DNA of 6,638 nucleotides from an uncultured bacterium. GTDB taxonomy: Bacteria; Bacillota; Clostridia; Lachnospirales; Lachnospiraceae. Positions within the stretch are counted from its first letter, which is position 1, and every line of letters starts with the position of its first letter. Location: assembly GCA_937893485.1 (NCBI GenBank), contig CALBJL010000107.1, forward strand, positions 1 to 6,638, in the 5' to 3' direction. The translations under genes were made by a program, and so were the position numbers. Positions 6,035-6,638 of the stretch are shown in pieces. The notes under the pieces were generated by a model. The model was given only the letters and a program-made list of their open reading frames with translations, ran no database searches and was not told where the DNA came from.

Positions 6035-6638
6035 CTATGCGTAATAGGACTCCAATGTCTTTCGGATCTCCTTGATGAAATCGCCGCTGTTTAACACAAC
6101 CGGATCAGGCAGCTCTGTGATCAGTGCCAGATCCTTTGTCATTTTTCCGGACTCGATCGTATCGATACAAGCCTTTTCAAGACGGTCTGCAAAGGTCATC
6201 AGCTCCGGAAGCTGATCGAGCTCTCCGCGCTTTCTGATTGCTCCTGACCATGCGAAAATCGTAGCGACAGAGTTTGTGGAAGTCTCCTCCCCTGCCAGAT
6301 GCTTGTAGTAGTGGCGCTGTACGGTTCCGTGTGCTGCCTCATACTCATAAATGCCTGCGGGTGAAACAAGTACGGAGGTCATCATCGCGAGTGAACCGCA
6401 CGCAGACGAGATCATATCGCTCATCACATCTCCGTCGTAGTTTTTACATGCCCAGATAAATCCACCCTCTGATTTCATGACACGCGCAACCGCATCGTCG
6501 ATCAGGGTGTAGAAATATGTAATACCGGCAGCCTCAAACTTCTCCTTGTACTCACGGTCAAAAATCTCCTGAAAAATATCCTTAAACGTGTGATCGTATT
6601 TTTTAGAGATTGTATCCTTTGTCGCAAACCACAGATCC
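6035..6638 (-). CDS. icd: Isocitrate dehydrogenase (NADP+), C-terminal part, 5' end cut by the window edge
   Basis: This enzyme decarboxylates isocitrate to 2-oxoglutarate, making NADPH and feeding glutamate synthesis. The last 200 residues are visible, from DLWFATKDTISKKYDHTFKD to the TAG stop; the frame is open through the edge, so the methionine in VMKSEGG is internal and not a start. The sequence follows the dimeric type that includes animal IDH1, not the E. coli Icd type. It carries LIDDAVARVMKSEGGFIWAC, CKNYDGDVMSD, MMTSVLV, EAAHGTVQRHY and ETSTNSVATIFAW. By alignment from memory with human IDH1, the Asp residues that hold metal and isocitrate (IDH1 D252, D275, D279) are present at the same spacing. 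RHY supplies the Arg/His pair (IDH1 R314, H315) that contacts the 2'-phosphate, so NADP+ is the likely cofactor. The catalytic Lys and Tyr of the N-terminal half lie outside. It precedes the ABC-F gene by 66 bases; a shared transcript is possible. Confidence 0.95.
   Translation of the reverse strand, partial: DLWFATKDTISKKYDHTFKDIFQEIFDREYKEKFEAAGITYFYTLIDDAVARVMKSEGGFIWACKNYDGDVMSDMISSACGSLAMMTSVLVSPAGIYEYEAAHGTVQRHYYKHLAGEETSTNSVATIFAWSGAIRKRGELDQLPELMTFADRLEKACIDTIESGKMTKDLALITELPDPVVLNSGDFIKEIRKTLESYYA

Noticed and set aside
1..6638. Mobile element, phage, CRISPR, toxin-antitoxin, tRNA or riboswitch content
   Set aside because: I read both strands and saw no transposase or integrase motif, no spaced direct repeats, no cloverleaf, and no gap longer than 72 bases that could hold a riboswitch. 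The region reads as core genome.

Overview
The window reads as an ordinary chromosomal core region of a low-to-moderate GC Gram-positive anaerobe, most likely a member of the Clostridia close to the Lachnospiraceae. The basis is a full-length Rex redox repressor, strong Shine-Dalgarno sites, tight same-strand gene packing, and the overall look of the Rex, Nnr and alanine racemase proteins. The family-level placement is an inference from protein appearance and gene order, not the result of a search. I see no mobile element, phage gene, CRISPR array, tRNA or rRNA.

Every gene lies on the minus strand, so transcription runs from high to low coordinates. In that order they are: the 3' part of an NADP-type isocitrate dehydrogenase (icd, 6638-6035, cut by the window edge); a short gap with a weak hairpin; a complete ABC-F ATPase of the YdiF/Uup type (5968-4025); a 72-base gap with a near-consensus promoter; rex (3952-3305); an unrecognised 252-residue coiled-coil protein (3297-2539); the bifunctional NAD(P)H-hydrate repair enzyme nnr, best started at a TTG (2489-948); and alanine racemase alr (948-1, cut by the window edge before its C-terminus).

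rex, the coiled-coil gene, nnr and alr look like one operon. The gaps are 7 bases, 49 bases and a 1-base stop/start overlap, with no terminator visible between them. The promoter just upstream of rex has a TTGACA -35, a 17-base spacer and a TATACT -10. Across its -35 and spacer lies an 18-base sequence whose downstream half is identical to the Rex operator half-site known from clostridia (TTAACAA), so autoregulation by NADH is plausible.

The theme is pyridine-nucleotide metabolism: Icd reduces NADP, Rex reads the NADH/NAD ratio, and Nnr repairs damaged (hydrated) NADH and NADPH. Alr supplies D-alanine for the cell wall, and the ABC-F protein probably acts on ribosomes. The points most worth a second look are the candidate Rex operator and the uncharacterised coiled-coil protein between the NADH sensor and the NADH repair enzyme. 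I found no convincing sign of a new defence or mobile system.
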